Shown one piece after another: positions 34,004 to 47,741 of a DNA stretch of 64,000 nt; the stretch's first letter is position 1, and each line of letters opens with the position of its first letter. The stretch spans positions 5,270,001-5,334,000 of the forward strand of contig CM082589.2 in assembly GCA_040954595.2 (NCBI GenBank), written 5' to 3'. This DNA is from Balanoglossus misakiensis. Lineage: Eukaryota > Hemichordata. The notes under the pieces are model-generated. The model worked only from the letters and a program-made list of their open reading frames with translations, was not told the DNA's origin and searched no databases. The position numbers and the translations under genes are program-made.

Positions 34004-36178
34004 TTCTGCAAAATGGCGGGAGAAGACAGCATGCATGTGTACGTATATACGCTGGCGCAGGCTTGATCCTGGGTTGTACCAGCTGCGTAGTTTTCCCTCC
34101 TCTCTCGTGCGAAGAAATTTTGATTGCTGATATGTAATCCCGAGTTTTACTAAACCCTAACAATTATTTTATGAAGGTTTGCCCGTCAAGGAAACTCACT
34201 TTTTTTAATTTTATTGTTCTTTCAGATTGATGAAGACTGATTTTTGTGGTGGTGGTGTTGCAGTTGACTGTTTTATTTTAGCTGTCTGAGTTGACAATTT
34301 ATTCTGTATTTTGTTGTATTTTTAACTCTTTATCCTGTATTTTGTAGTAGTATTTTGAACACTGTTTAATAAATAAATTACTATTATTATTATTTATCGA
34401 CCCAATGCAATGATGACAAATCGCTCGCCTTCAGACACAAATGTTGTATTTATTGCATATATCATCGGCGAATAAAGGGAAGTGGTTTCGAAGTTACACT
34501 TGGCATTTTCGAAAAGTCTACTTATATCCCACGATGCGGAGAAAAAAATATATACAAAATACGTCAGCTGAGCTCCTCACGAACGGTAAACCTGGCATTC
34601 TGTGCATGGGTAATCAAATATTTGTTTGTAGCCCAATGTAGGCGAACGGTGTGGAGCACCCGGGCGCGGCACTCGTGCGATTGATCGATGTTGTGTCGAA
34701 ATCAGGCCAGTAATTAAGTTAAAACTTGGCTGATATGTTACCTTAGAGTGTTATACACTATCCAGTAACTTTTACTTGACAAGTGTCTTTTAGAAACTGT
34801 TTTCCCCACGATAAACGTGTCGTTTCACGAGCAACGCAACACTTCCGTATTTACAAGCCTAACATGGAGAGGTCAACGTAGGGCCTATACTTCCGGGTCA
34901 TATCGTCGAACTACATCGATTATTTTTAAGCTGACCGTTACACAAGCATTTCGAGTTAATTTCTTTTCACGGATGTTGGGACCGATATTAGACCTATCTG
35001 TCACGAAAACTTGGTTAACTTCCGAGGTCGTCTTCAAATGATTTTTGGCACGTTTGTGGACGTCTCTTCCGAGGTCACCAACATACCACCGAAAACACGC
35101 TAAAAACTACTACTATTACCGACAGATTCTCATAAAATTTACGTCTGCAGTGCAAAATAGGAATCACTTTCTAAATTTATCGAGCTAGCATGGTATTTTA
35201 TTGTACCACGGAGTGTAAAAATCAAGTTGAAAATCACCTTGAAAACTGGCCTATTGCCGTCTGTTTGAAAATTAACGGTCGCTGGCTTGACGAACTTTCA
35301 TATGCAAATGAGCACCGTGCGATCTGACTGCAAAGGAGTTCAGTAGGTGAAGCTGCCGAAAAATCATACCAGTCAACCGACCTAGGCGAAACCATCTCTA
35401 AATTGCTGAAAATCTGTGATAAGGTTTTGCGGTGGTACATATGTCTCTACACGCAGGGCGACCAGATCACCGACAGTTGTGGAGGTTAATATCTTGACCC
35501 GATTTCTCAAGACGACGAACAATGAGAATGTTTCTCTTTGTCTGCGTCACAGCATTAAACGATAGGTTGGTTTCTTCGACCGGGGGCGTCGTTCGAAAAC
35601 GGATCCGTTAGGGGGTCGTGTCATTCTGATTCGGTCAAGCTCAACAGCGACAGTTAATTATCTTTTAATAATTCAGATGGTTTTCCGCTCATAGCGAGAA
35701 ATGTCAATCCACATGATTCAGTCGAGTAACAAAACATATTTAGGACGATCGGTACAAGTGAAAATATCGCCATTTATTTCATTTCCTACTTTTACAAATC
35801 TCCTCTGCAAGTCATATCAAAATCTCTAATAAAATTTGTGGTCAACCGTGCTAGTAAGGCAGTGGTTTAGCCAAAAACGGAGACAACTGAAGATGATCAG
35901 CATTTTCCCACCATTTTTTATATGGACAAAAAATATTCCACGAAGTTTATCTTAAAATAAAGCACGGTGAAGATCCGACTTTATTTGAGCACCGATTATC
36001 TTTTGATTTAGTTATGTGTAAAATTTCATGAAAATGACAATAGTAGAAATTGATTTTCTAGCAATTCCCCGTGTAATTCTATGTGACGAGAAAATCCCAC
36101 GTGCTCGTTGAGGGCGTACATCCCTTAGTTAGTTAACTAACTGGCACATAATACACACTATTGATGCTAAAGACTGCT

Positions 36179-37534
36179 TCACGATTTCTTCATCATTTCA
36201 AGATACTCTTTCTTTTGTCGTTCGTAAATCTTCTTTGCTTCGTCGTATAATTTCAAGTCCCACTCATTCCGTCGCCGGAGTTCAGCAAGTTCAAAGTCGG
36301 TCACCTCGTACTTGTCATGCGGATTAGCGTTAATATGAGTCTCCTCCTTTTGCAAAGGTATACCAAAAATATGACTGAGGATATCTTGAGAAGTTTTAAA
36401 GTTCTCAGTAAGGCCAACAAATGCTACTTTGGTCAGTAAATTGTTCCTTGCAACCAAATAATGCTTTTCCTCTATCTTGGGAATGGTTTTCACGTCTTCA
36501 AGTTTAACGCCTCCACAGCAGTCTTCAAAAGTCGCGTCCACTTCGGGAAAATCGCCAAACTGTAGTAATCTGACGTAGAAATTATCCATGTCTTGGAAGT
36601 GGATGTCTTGGGTGTTCAGCAAATAGTCTGTCAGATTTTTCGACCTCGCCAAATAGTGAATGCATATCTTGTGAACGCCAAAGCAGTGCGTCCGCTTGGT
36701 GTAGAAATACGTCGATATCAACCTATCCATGGGTTCGCGAAACCATGTTGCATAGGCGAAAGGTCTCTTTGGATACGCGTAGTCATGGAGACCAAACGTC
36801 CGCTTCGAGAAGAAGAAAGTCTGATCCTTGTACCGTTTAAAACGAAGAGCATGGCGGTACAAGTCACGACAGTGTGCAACGCGCATTTTGCGGAGTGTTC
36901 CAGTCTTGTTCAGTCCCGGCATCTGAAGAAGAACATTTTCGACGGACGTCCCACCGGCTTTTGGCATGTGAACGAAGGCCACGTTCGCCTGTCTGTAAGC
37001 ATCATCGGTCGTGTCGCCGCTGTTGTTACGGCCAGAGAAGAAATTTGGCAGCGGCGCTCGTCCAGAATTTGCCCGGTCTATGCAGTCCCTCACGTACTCA
37101 AATACGACTGAACACTCGTCAGTTCTCGTGCGTGTTATATACTTATCGAGAACATCACACGTGTGAACCTCAGGCAATGCATCGGCGGCACCCAACCCTT
37201 TCGAAGTGTTCACCGGTTGCGAGACGTTCCCGGACAGAGACCTGGCCGACGCCCTACCAGTCGGGACTGGATGCTGCGAGTCGTACAAAACATCTGTTTG
37301 ATTTTTCACCGACGACTTCGGTGTCAGAGGCAGTTCATCTCTTTTGGCCGGGGACCTGGGTGTCGGCGCTAGATGCCGTGAGCTGTATGTCCCACCTGCT
37401 TGGGTTTCGTGCGCAACTCTTCTGGTTGTCTGTTCGTCCTTCCGGTGTCTGACGCTGTAATGTTTGAAGAGCACGGTCGCGAACAGCAAGACGCAGGCGA
37501 CCACAGAATACAACAAACGTTTCTTCATATTCAT
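36179..37534 (-). CDS. Golgi carbohydrate sulfotransferase paralog 7, 451 aa, extended stem
   Basis: The longest member. MNMKKRLLY is followed by an anchor at residues ~7-23, then a stem of about 100 residues rich in Pro, Ser, Thr and Arg. The stem has two related segments, near SSRHLAPTPRSPAK and DSQHPVPTGRASAR, about 34 residues apart. The catalytic domain has PKAGGTS at 191-197 and REP at 266-268 with S274. The last ~165 residues differ from paralog 6 at only two positions. The ATG at 37534 matches the paralog start. It has a single coding exon. The extra stem would hold the catalytic domain further from the Golgi membrane and offers O-glycosylation sites. Acceptor unknown. Confidence 0.88.
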   Translation of the reverse strand: MNMKKRLLYSVVACVLLFATVLFKHYSVRHRKDEQTTRRVAHETQAGGTYSSRHLAPTPRSPAKRDELPLTPKSSVKNQTDVLYDSQHPVPTGRASARSLSGNVSQPVNTSKGLGAADALPEVHTCDVLDKYITRTRTDECSVVFEYVRDCIDRANSGRAPLPNFFSGRNNSGDTTDDAYRQANVAFVHMPKAGGTSVENVLLQMPGLNKTGTLRKMRVAHCRDLYRHALRFKRYKDQTFFFSKRTFGLHDYAYPKRPFAYATWFREPMDRLISTYFYTKRTHCFGVHKICIHYLARSKNLTDYLLNTQDIHFQDMDNFYVRLLQFGDFPEVDATFEDCCGGVKLEDVKTIPKIEEKHYLVARNNLLTKVAFVGLTENFKTSQDILSHIFGIPLQKEETHINANPHDKYEVTDFELAELRRRNEWDLKLYDEAKKIYERQKKEYLEMMKKS

Positions 37535-40500
37535 GTCTGATTACTTTTTCCGGAGCAATGTGTTGACAGGAACACCGGAATTCTTCGTTTTCTTTTATAA
37601 TGTACTGTCGTTAACACAACTCTTCAGAAATGATGACTAGATCTCATTCATATTCTCTGGAAAAATGCAAAAATCATAAAAAACGATTAAAGCTTGGATA
37701 TACTGCAGATTTCTGAGAAATACTCGATATGATATTTCAAATAATTGTCGGTAAGCCCATAAAAATGACATCCATTCGTTAATAACTACCTGTCATTGAG
37801 TGTTATATGCCACGATTAAATGATTATATGCGAAAGAGGTAATTATGGTCAATTTTTCGAAAATTTGCAGTCAAATTTGCTTGCTTTTACCACCGTTGAT
37901 CATTCTAATATAATAATCTCATATAATTCCGTGGTTACTTCAGGGGGCCACAAGCTTGCTAGTTGATGACATAAATTTAATTATGTCAGTTAATACTTCA
38001 GAAATACTGGATATCAAATACTCTACTCCTAAACCCTCAAATGACTGGCGTTCATGCATGCTGTGGTGTTATGAACTCGTCCCCGATATGGGGTATGTAC
38101 TATTCGTGGAGTAGCCTACTATTAATTGTATGACACTGAAATGCTCTCGTACACTTTTCAATCGAATATAACTGATGACGACCCTTTGCTATAGTATATG
38201 CAAGTGTGTACGATTAGTATAAGCAGATATTTTAAGGCGAGTTTCACTTCTCAAAAAATATAAGTGGAAGGGCGTTGTTTAGTTCTGACCTGAAATAGGG
38301 GCACAGCACAGGGAGTTTAAACACGATAAAGCAGATACCATAGAAGCTTTTGTTACATACATGTACTTAAGAATGTGTGGGTTCCATAATTTGTCTAATC
38401 ACACCATAGTTGCCATCCGTAGCAGGGTAATTAAACAATATAAGCTACTTATGTGCGACATTATGGGCATGCAGTGGGATCTGTAATGACGCTGGCAGGA
38501 TCCCCCGACGCGAAATTTAGGTTTTACATTCATGTATAGGAAGCAAAATTGTCTGCTCGCACACGCTTAATGTTTTATCACATTTCACCAAAAAGAATTA
38601 ATTTAACTTGCTTATATACCAGTATCAGATTTAAAACTTAAAATCAACTTGAATTCAACTTACCATTCCTCCACGAAATCCTGGCATAGTTTCTTGCTGA
38701 ACAAACACTGTCCACAGACAACGACGTGGTCCACGACTATCGCTGTGGTTCCGGATGTCTTGTTGCAGAGGAACCCCCAGCCCATAAGCCTCGCACTATC
38801 AAGCGTATCCGATGATACATAAAAGTTTTCTGTTTACAAGCATGTCCACAAGGACTTTGCCAGCGTGGCACTGGTGAAAAACACGAGGCGTCTAACGTCA
38901 TTTGGTTATGATCTTCTGTTCCATCCCCGATTCGCGCGCACGCGCGTTCCGATTGATACACTTGTACGTAGATTCGAAGTTCCCAGGAAACCGCTCTGAG
39001 ACACGTCAATCGAATAGTTCAAGTACTCAGCGACACGTCAACGAAACTTTGACAAATAAACAGCTTTACGTGGACAGGTCATTTGACTTGAACGTTTTTG
39101 ACCAACTGTCAAACATTTCACTCCATATATCTATAGACAAATCGTTGACAGGGCCCATACGCTTCTACAAGTCCTTGAAGGCAGTGGACTTCTCAACAAA
39201 TTGCAACTTCTTGAAAATCGTTTACAGCCCGGAGATTCCGTAAACTGACTGAAGAGGCAAAGTCGCTCATTTGTGACATTATTTTGGTTATGTTTCTTAA
39301 CTTCTGATGCGATATTATTTTGTTGCTCTACTCACTGAAGTATGCTCAATTGAATAACCAGTTGTCGCTGGCCAATTCAAATCCTGTACAATGTACATGG
39401 ATATATGATGACATAATACCAAAAATTGTCACTCAGTGTCAGAAAAATCCAGTGTATGCATGGTTTGGGTCGTAACAACCAGCCATTAATAGGCCTAACA
39501 GAGACCAAAAAGAAAGTGAAATAACATCCAACGATATAGGATTGATTGCAATGTCTATCTGTTTCTGTCCGTCAGACCCGTATCGACCATTCCCCGTGAC
39601 ATGTGATATGGGGGAAATGATAAGGTCACATAACTTCGTGCTGCGTGTCTGAGGCGTTGGAGTGAAATGTAATACGCGTCACCAGTGATAAGTTTCTGGC
39701 AACCGTGATTTTTCCTAGAAGCGCCACCACCGACGCCCGACAAATTTTGAACGTCTAAAATCTGATGCAATCATAATTCATACTCCCCAACGCTGTTATA
39801 ACTTGCGACTTTATGAAAGTCGCGGATTTTAGAAATGTCCTTAACTACATGTCGCTTACATTCCTCTAGTCTGGTAACCCCCCGCACTATAGCAATATTG
39901 TGCAATCTTAGCGATTAAGCAAAGAGAAAGAAAATTTTTTAACGCACATTAAATTTGTATTTAAACACAGGTAGGGATATTTGACGTCCATACTTGCTCT
40001 CGTACATAAAATACACATAGACTGTAGATCTAGAGTCAATAAAATGCATGCGCAGACAAACATATGAAATTACTACATTAATAAAGCATATGGCCACAGA
40101 TTTTGCTAACATTTCAACAATATCCAATTATGGCAAAATACTTCAAATTATGCTTCTCTTTCGACTGGAATGCCTGCTATATGCACGTATGCCTTTACCA
40201 CAACAATGGTTGGACTCGGAGATACGTTTGAAAGCGGAATTTTAACTATGTCCCCAGCATTCACTTTTCATAAAGGCCTAGTTTGTTCTTTCGCGGTTAG
40301 TTCGCCGATGGCTTCGTGTTTAATCCCGGTTAAATCCGTCCTTCGCCTGAGCGGTCGTTGGGTATTCGGGTGCATGGTAGGAGTTACATGTGTCAGTCGG
40401 GACCTAATTTGTCAATAGGGTGTTACATGTCATCAGCCATTTTGGATTCAGCAGACAGACATTCCCCCTTCCATTACGAAAATACCCAGAATGCTTTACG

Positions 40501-43500
40501 AGTGACAGGCCCGAAGATCACTTTCCCAGATAAGGGAAGTATTTGCGCATGTGCTTCAAACGGTGAATACGATTACAGGTATGTGCAGACAAGCAGGAAC
40601 ATTTTCGCGTCAAATCTCAGGTTATATTCTTAGTGTCTGGCGGACTTTACATTGTCCTAGACACAGTTTCGAACTATTTCACCCATTAGCCTATATTTTC
40701 TTCAGGTATGCGTGTACTCCATGGCCGAGACAGTCGTCGCATATACACGTACTGGCTTTTACGATTCCTGTCTGCCAATAAAAGAGCTCGACCGAATAAA
40801 ACCAACATTGTTTTAATTTTTTTAGTTAGGATTTCCGAATAATACATAAATAAAATAAATGTGTCTGTCTGTCGTCTTCTTGCTGAATTTGTTGTGTTGT
40901 GCTGTTTAGTACGTTCCGTAGTTTTTTCAATGACCCCCGTTTCCCGAGAAAGTCTAATGTCTTATTATTCTTAGCGAGAAAGTCGGTGCAAAGAGTACTA
41001 GTTGTATTGGGTTCAAGCTTTCTCGGACAGACTGTCAGTATCGGGTGGACCAACCTGTTTGAGAAGTGAAGGCGCATACAAACAACCTTGAGTGTTTTCG
41101 ATGCGAATTACCGCGAATTATATGTTTTCAACTAAATTAAACTTCAGTTTACTTTGTTTGGGTTACGAGACTGTAAACACTCGAAAAGGCGTTGAACAGT
41201 TGTTATTGTATCGCGACATTTGTAGCTCTGAATGGTGAGTTTGTTCCTCGGAGTGACAGCTTAGAAGTCTCTCCCCACGGTCATGTAATGTGGCCGCTTG
41301 GCCAGGGGAAAAAGCCCAGACGATGAACAGGGTACGTTTTGAAACCTAGGACTTTAAACGTCTCACTTTGAGAAGAAGAAAAAAAGAGCAAATGGGTCTC
41401 TTGCAAGCCACCATGAAATGGCCATTCTTCCGGTGAAAGAAACAAAAAGCGGCTGTGAAATTCTCAACTCCTTAAAACGCGGCAAAATGATCCGGAGTGA
41501 TACAGTGCCGTGTATGGAAACCCCTTCACAATTGGCCAGGGGTGGTACTTTAAGAAGAGAATGGCGTACAATTGAAGTGGCGCGCAGTACGCGGAACACG
41601 CGGACAATGCCTTGAGAGCAATTTGGCCCGGGACCGTTGGGGTGTCGTGTTCCAGGGCCCGTCTGATATCCTCCCCATTGAGCGTGCAGCGGCAACAAAG
41701 AAATATTGAAAAAAAATCCCACTGGGTCTCGAAATAAGCACTTTGCAAGCATCCTGGGTCTACTAAGTACCGGGGGTTGCTTCCACGCTCATTTGGTATT
41801 CGTCGAACTGCAAACCCATTGGTCAATCAACTTTTCACTTTTTTGAGGGGTTGCGCGCAAGCTTCCTCTGGCGAAGGGATAGTACCCTGGTCGACTGCCG
41901 TCCCATCGCTTATTGGACTTGGGGGAGTGAGGATCAGCAGCTCGATTGTGTTGAGGCAGCCCTGCACTAAATTGGAAACTTGCCAGTTTGGGTTTGCATA
42001 GACCTAGGTAAGCACTTCATAATTTATACTTTAGACTTTAGAAAATCATATTTTCATACCCAGGTCTAGTTTTTGTTCTAAATATTATCATCAAAAACTA
42101 CATTACTAATGGTATACTTGTGCTAATTGATTACCTGGTGGACTGCAACGTCGTTGGTAATTTTTATCCACGCGTCCAGTCATCACGAGAAATGTCTTTG
42201 CACACTCGTAAAGTACTGCTTTTACAGACAAATTTTATGGATTTACAAAACATTTTGGTGATACGGTTTTTATTTTATCGATCGTCAGTGACGACCAGTT
42301 TTCTTCACGCACTCGTAGAAATGAGATCACTTTTGCCTAAAACTGCCCGTGCATTGTGTATCTGGCAGACTTCAATTTCAACCGCTTCGTTTCATTTTGA
42401 CCAACTAAACCCAAGTTGAATAGACGCTTGCCGGGTGTCCTGCCTGCCATGTGAAAAGTGTTTTTGCACAATTATGTTTGATACTCTTTGAGAAACGACC
42501 AGGTCATCACATTAATTGAGGGTAACGTCAAAGATAAACACAAGTTTTGGCCCAAAACAAAGGACCCAGGACTGCACTAAGCCCCCTTTGTGGTCAACTT
42601 AATACTACCCTGAAGCCGAAATCTTTATGAAAAGCACAAAACAGCCAAGATTATTTAGTACATCTGTGGGATAAGCCAATATACCCTTAGAGTAGATTTT
42701 AGGCACCGCAATGAGTGCCTCCGAAAATATAATGAAAGTTGACTGCAACGTTTTTTAGTTATAGAAGTGGACGCAAAATCAGATAGGATTGAAAAGTTAG
42801 AAGTTAAGTCTCAATTGTATAGAATAAGGTTTTGATCTCAACATGACCCCTTGTAGATTGTTCATTATGCGCCTGTCTCTCTCTGTCCCTCCCTCTCCCT
42901 CCTTTCTCCCTCTCTTGCCATCTTCTCTCTCTTGCCAACACTGAAAGAGTCATAGCCTACCAATTTCAAAATCAACACCGTGTGTGGTTTCAAATTCTGC
43001 CTCGGAGGAGAAAACATGCTTCCGTTCCACGCACATTGCAGACAAAGCCTTGTGGGTAGCACTAGTACCTCCCCCAAATTGCCCCCCAAAAAACTTCCAG
43101 GTATTCGGTCGATTGTCATCTAAATATTTCTGTGTCTGAAAACTTGATTTACTTCTACACGGCAACATCAATGAAACCTTTGAGAGATGTATTACCGCCT
43201 TTCACCGCTGTCGTAACTGCAGAATGATAGGAACTTAGAAAGTTTCACTAGAAGTGATACCTCGATAAATCCCCGGACAGGAAAAAAAAAACTATTAGGT
43301 ATTTTATCGGAGCTTGAATATTTTCTGCATGTCTGCCTCAGTGTCTGTCTGCCTGTCTATCCCCTCTCCTATTTAAAGAGTATATTAGCTCTCAGACAAA
43401 GAGACACAAATTTGAACTTTTTCTTTGTAATTAGCCTAAAATTCGGGTTCGAAAACACTGTCAAGATACCCGGATGTAGAGTTTCTCCGAAGGGCGTAGG

Positions 43501-43766
43501 CAGGAAGGATTATCACATTTTACTTTCATGTCCGTATCAGCTCATATTCTTCTTGTGGTTAACCGACGAAAAGAGTATTTTTGATGATCAAGTGGCCATG
43601 TGTTTGCACACTGGTAGTCGACGCACTTGGTCAATTTTTGTACTCTTTCAAGAAGCGAATGCATACGTCTTGCCTGTAGTGTTCTTTACAAGGGCATTGG
43701 TGTCGACGGTGATGGTAGTGCTGGGGAGTTGTGACGACAGACGTTTGCGAATTGTGGAGGTTGTGT

Positions 43767-43799
43767 GATGATGATGATGACGATGACGATGACGATGAC

Positions 43800-43876
<77 letters not shown>
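43767..43876. repeat. (GAT)n trinucleotide microsatellite
   Basis: About 36 triplets, starting with GAT/GAC interruptions (GACGAT x4) and then pure. The long poly-Met, poly-His or poly-Asp frames it opens are artefacts. Confidence 0.95.
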
Positions 43877-46800
43877 CGAGGAGTAGTTTTTTGCAGAAAA
43901 TCACTCACACTTCTTATTCTGTTCTTATTAACAAAACCTCCCCGACCTATCGAATTCTCCTAGCCAAGTTATGCGTCAACAATTATCGAACCAACGCCAG
44001 CCTAACGACCCATGTTAAAGGTTCGTTTTCCAAAGCGAGAAATCAGGGTGCTAAAATATCCATTCACGTCACCTTTCCGTTGTGTGCGGTGTGGGAATGG
44101 GTGAACACGATACCCGATGGTGTTAACTCCACTAAATGGGACGTTTTGGGTACGGAAGGGCGGAGAAGTGGACCCCCTGATTTGCAGTGACCGGTAGCTG
44201 GAGCCATGATCTGTTTACAGCCATTTAGAATGTCTGGCAATCCTCATTTGAAAAACGTGCAAGTCAATTTGTACCTGGGCATGGTGTCGAGTGTCGTGTT
44301 GCGGTTTGTCTGTCGAGTCTTTCAAACTCGCAGAGGCCTTTGTGGAATGTTAATGCACTTCGTAAACGCTTTTGAGACCTGTCGGACTAATAGTTCCGAA
44401 TTAAGGCGAAGGTCACCTCGGTTTTCTCAACAGAATGATATTTTTTTAGATGTCAAGTGTTTGAAAGTATCCTTTGGGTTTGAAGTGTTGACTTTCCATT
44501 TTCTATTAGTGACGCATGCGCGTTGCATCTGTAATCCTATTGGCTGAAAGGTTTTTACTTGTCCACTTGGGTTTATGGAGTCGGTTTAGTTTCAGACAAC
44601 TTTTCTCTGATTGTGTGGCAGTTAGAGAAAAGATGGAGTGAAGTTTTTATCAGAGAGTATTACATCGGAAATTCAAGCGAATTTTTTGTCATACACAACC
44701 TAGGAGGCATATATGATGTGGCTTAATATGAAAAGTGCGTGTGACATGAGTTATGGGTGACCGCGTTGGAGATTTTCTTGTGGGGGTGGTGTATCCAGAA
44801 GGCGATTTTTTCAGTTCACTTGCTGTTTTGTCCTATCCGGAAAACATCTATGCCAGCGCGCCCGTTGTTTGTTTGAACAGTTCCTTGGCCGACGGCCATG
44901 CAAACGCCCGGTCAGCTTCGACCGTCGAAGAAACACCGCCGAGCAGTTCACCCAAGCAGGTCACGGAAACATTCCATCAAACGGGACAGGAAATGCTGAG
45001 TTTGAACCAAAAGTGGACGTAGAAAGTACTTCAAACAAGTGAAGTGCGCTAGGAACGCGAATATTACGAAATGAAGAGAGCAGCACAAAGAATTGACTGT
45101 TTGGGGACGCAGCTGTCTAGTTTACTCCGTTCACGCATGCGTACCGAAAGCAGCCACCAGCTGATTTTGCTACCGAACAAAACTCAACCACGAAAACCCG
45201 ACCGGCTTAACTGGCTGAAATCCCTACAACAGAATCCAAAAAGTGGAAACTTTTCAAGTCAAAGGCTAACAAATAAAACGATGAGGTTGATGGGTTATTA
45301 ATCCAATGGCCCCCTTCAACATTCACTTGCGTCTAATCTGTGTATTATTCTTTTGTGAAACCCGAGATTTGGTTGCAATGGCTGAACTTGACAATGGCTT
45401 TCAGGGTCATTTGCTTCGTAACACGGCGTTTGTGTTGCATTTAATTGTATTAAATAAAAGACGTCTTTCTATCGCTCCCAAAAATAGGGATAGCTTAACG
45501 CGATTTCCGTTCGAAGATTGTTGGCAACCAGACATTCCGGCGAAGGGTGTCTTTGTTACAAGTTCAATTCGTGCGTGAAATTACAGATGAACGTCCGATC
45601 GAATCGTTTCGACCCTGGAGACACCTACAAAGTGCGTTGAATAGGAAAATTTCAACTTGTACTTGAACAGAAATGGTTTGATGGACAGGGGAGGAGGGTC
45701 CGAAGACCACAGACACCGGGGCATCAGTTATCACGACCGCTGTATACGTAGTTACACTGTGTGAAGAGTTCAAGAGATCTGTTTACACAATAACATTGAT
45801 CTCCGTGTATATAAACAGGCGTGGGGATCACATTGAAAACATATTACGGCCCACCTATTTTGCGGCTACCTGCACAGAAATGTTTACAATAAAAACTATA
45901 TAATTTGTGATTCATCATCTTGATTAATCCCCCTCCACCCGGTCATGATTTGCTCGCTGGAGTATTTAAGCTAACACAGTGCAAGCGGTTGTAGGCCTAA
46001 TATCAGCGAAACATAAAGTCTTCCTACAGGTACTCTGGGGAACTTGTGAAATTTTACCTTCATTCATCGACACTCCGTGGCTCTGTTATACAGTTTCTAC
46101 GTAAAATACGTAACACAAGCTTCAGATAGTTACAGAATATTCTGAATTGAACTTTGAAAAGGAGATATGGAATTTCGGCGAGCCTTCGACGGTTTACTTC
46201 CAACGCGACCGAAAGGTCGGAGTACCTGACTCGGTTGTTTATTTTTCCTTCTAAACACTCCCAGGGATTCGCTGGGCTTTGATTACTTTGCAGAAGTAGC
46301 CGTGTCTAACAAAATCCCAGCTAAACAGAAACTTCTAACTGATTTCCACCTTAGAAAACGCGAGTCGCTGTGTAAGGCTATAGCAGATTACAAGCGACCA
46401 CTTTGACATGGTTTAAAATGTTGGTTCGGTCACACGCAATTTACGGCTTTGGTTTCGGCGCTGGGACAAGTTTGCTTTCCACCGGAGCAAGTGAAAGGGA
46501 ACCCTCATTTCAACACAAAGTGGCATACCTGACGTGGCACACAAAGACCCATTGATGGAAAGCGAGCAATTTAAACCCTTTCCTGTTCACAATCACGGTT
46601 TCATTTTTCATTTTTCTTCACCTGTAGTCTGGGTGCAAAGTTTCGGTGATTAGACGGGAGAGTGAAAAGTCGGCATTTCACTCCGCCGCTGGACCTCAGG
46701 GAGTGACTTTCTGGCTTCCAGTTTACTTTTTACTGATTTCTCAAGAATGGCACATTCTAGGTAGGTATATGAAGTTCTTTTTGTTAATTCATTCACATTT

Positions 46801-47667
46801 CTATGTTTCTTAAGCAATCAAAATATTTGTCCCATCGCAAGTTACGTTGACTTCTACGACTGAAAAAACGCAAACTTTCAAAACTTATCCGATATTATAC
46901 GAGCTCCACAACAAGCTTTGGTCACATTCTTTTGGGGAGTTTTTGTTCAATTTTCGATCCTGGGTACATGACTCCAAATTCTTAAGCATGATTTTCAAGC
47001 ATTTGTGCGCAGCTATGGACCAATTATGGAAACAAAGGGAGCCAGGATTGAACAAATTACGAAAATGAGGTGTGAAAGCGCATTGCAAACCGAACAGTCT
47101 TATTTAGTTGTCAATCACTCATCAGTTAAACGCAAAGCAAAAAATGATGGCTGTGTTGGAAATTAACTGCAGTCGAGAGGTGAAATAAGAAATATCTAAA
47201 TAGCCAACCGTGGTGCCTGGAATTTAAAGAGAGACGTCTTGCGTGAATTCTCTGGTTTCTACATCAATTGATTTTTAGAAATTCCCTCTAAATATTTATC
47301 ACGTGATCCCGTTTGTATATTAGTGACCACAGACAATATATTTGGCACATGCTCAAGCCATTCTTTGGCTGAGTAAACTCTCCGTAAACTGGAAGGTATG
47401 GGTACAGAATGCATGCATAATTTACAGCTAATGCGTATAAGTTCACTCTGTGGCGATAAAATCATGCGATGGTAAATACACAAAAGAGAATCCTCTTTTT
47501 CTGGCAAAAAAACTCACAAAATTTGGAAGTCTGCGAATGAGAAATTTCTAATGAAACCTGAGTAGTTTCGTCTCTGGCGCAACTCTTAGCGATCACACAC
47601 TCGTGTTGAGTGAAGTGCTTGATGTGGTCGGAGAGTTTTCAGTTATGTACGTATTATGAGAGAGGGG

Positions 47668-47668
<1 letters not shown>

Positions 47669-47740
<72 letters not shown>

Positions 47741-47741
47741 G
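47669..47741. repeat. (GACA)n tetranucleotide microsatellite
   Basis: About 18 perfect GACA units roughly 400 bases upstream of the collagen start codon. Confidence 0.95.

Larger units (their letters stand above)
30520..36178. other. 5.6-kb intergenic region between sulfotransferases 6 and 7
   Basis: The first ~100 bases resemble the DNA upstream of paralog 7, so the duplication includes the promoter-proximal region. Further items are a degenerate coding-like patch (32480-32950), a Cys-rich open frame (33131-33424), a 30-bp tandem duplication with GCGCCATTTTG/AAAATGGCGGG words (33943-34021), and a word CGATTATTTTTAAGCTGACC repeated at about 33802 and 34916. No complete gene is supported. Confidence 0.4.

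Noticed and set aside
38902-39243. 113-codon plus-strand frame
   Set aside because: TTG start, no domain, no splice context or paralog; likely chance.
41363-41826. Overlapping minus-strand frames of 120-129 codons
   Set aside because: Three frames are open at once in a stop-poor patch with no recognisable protein. I could not support a gene.
43648-44190. Poly-His, poly-Ile and poly-Met frames over the (GAT)n array
   Set aside because: They are microsatellite artefacts without flanking protein-like sequence or splice logic.
44753-45022. 89-codon ATG frame
   Set aside because: No signal, domain or splice evidence; length is expected by chance in this stretch.
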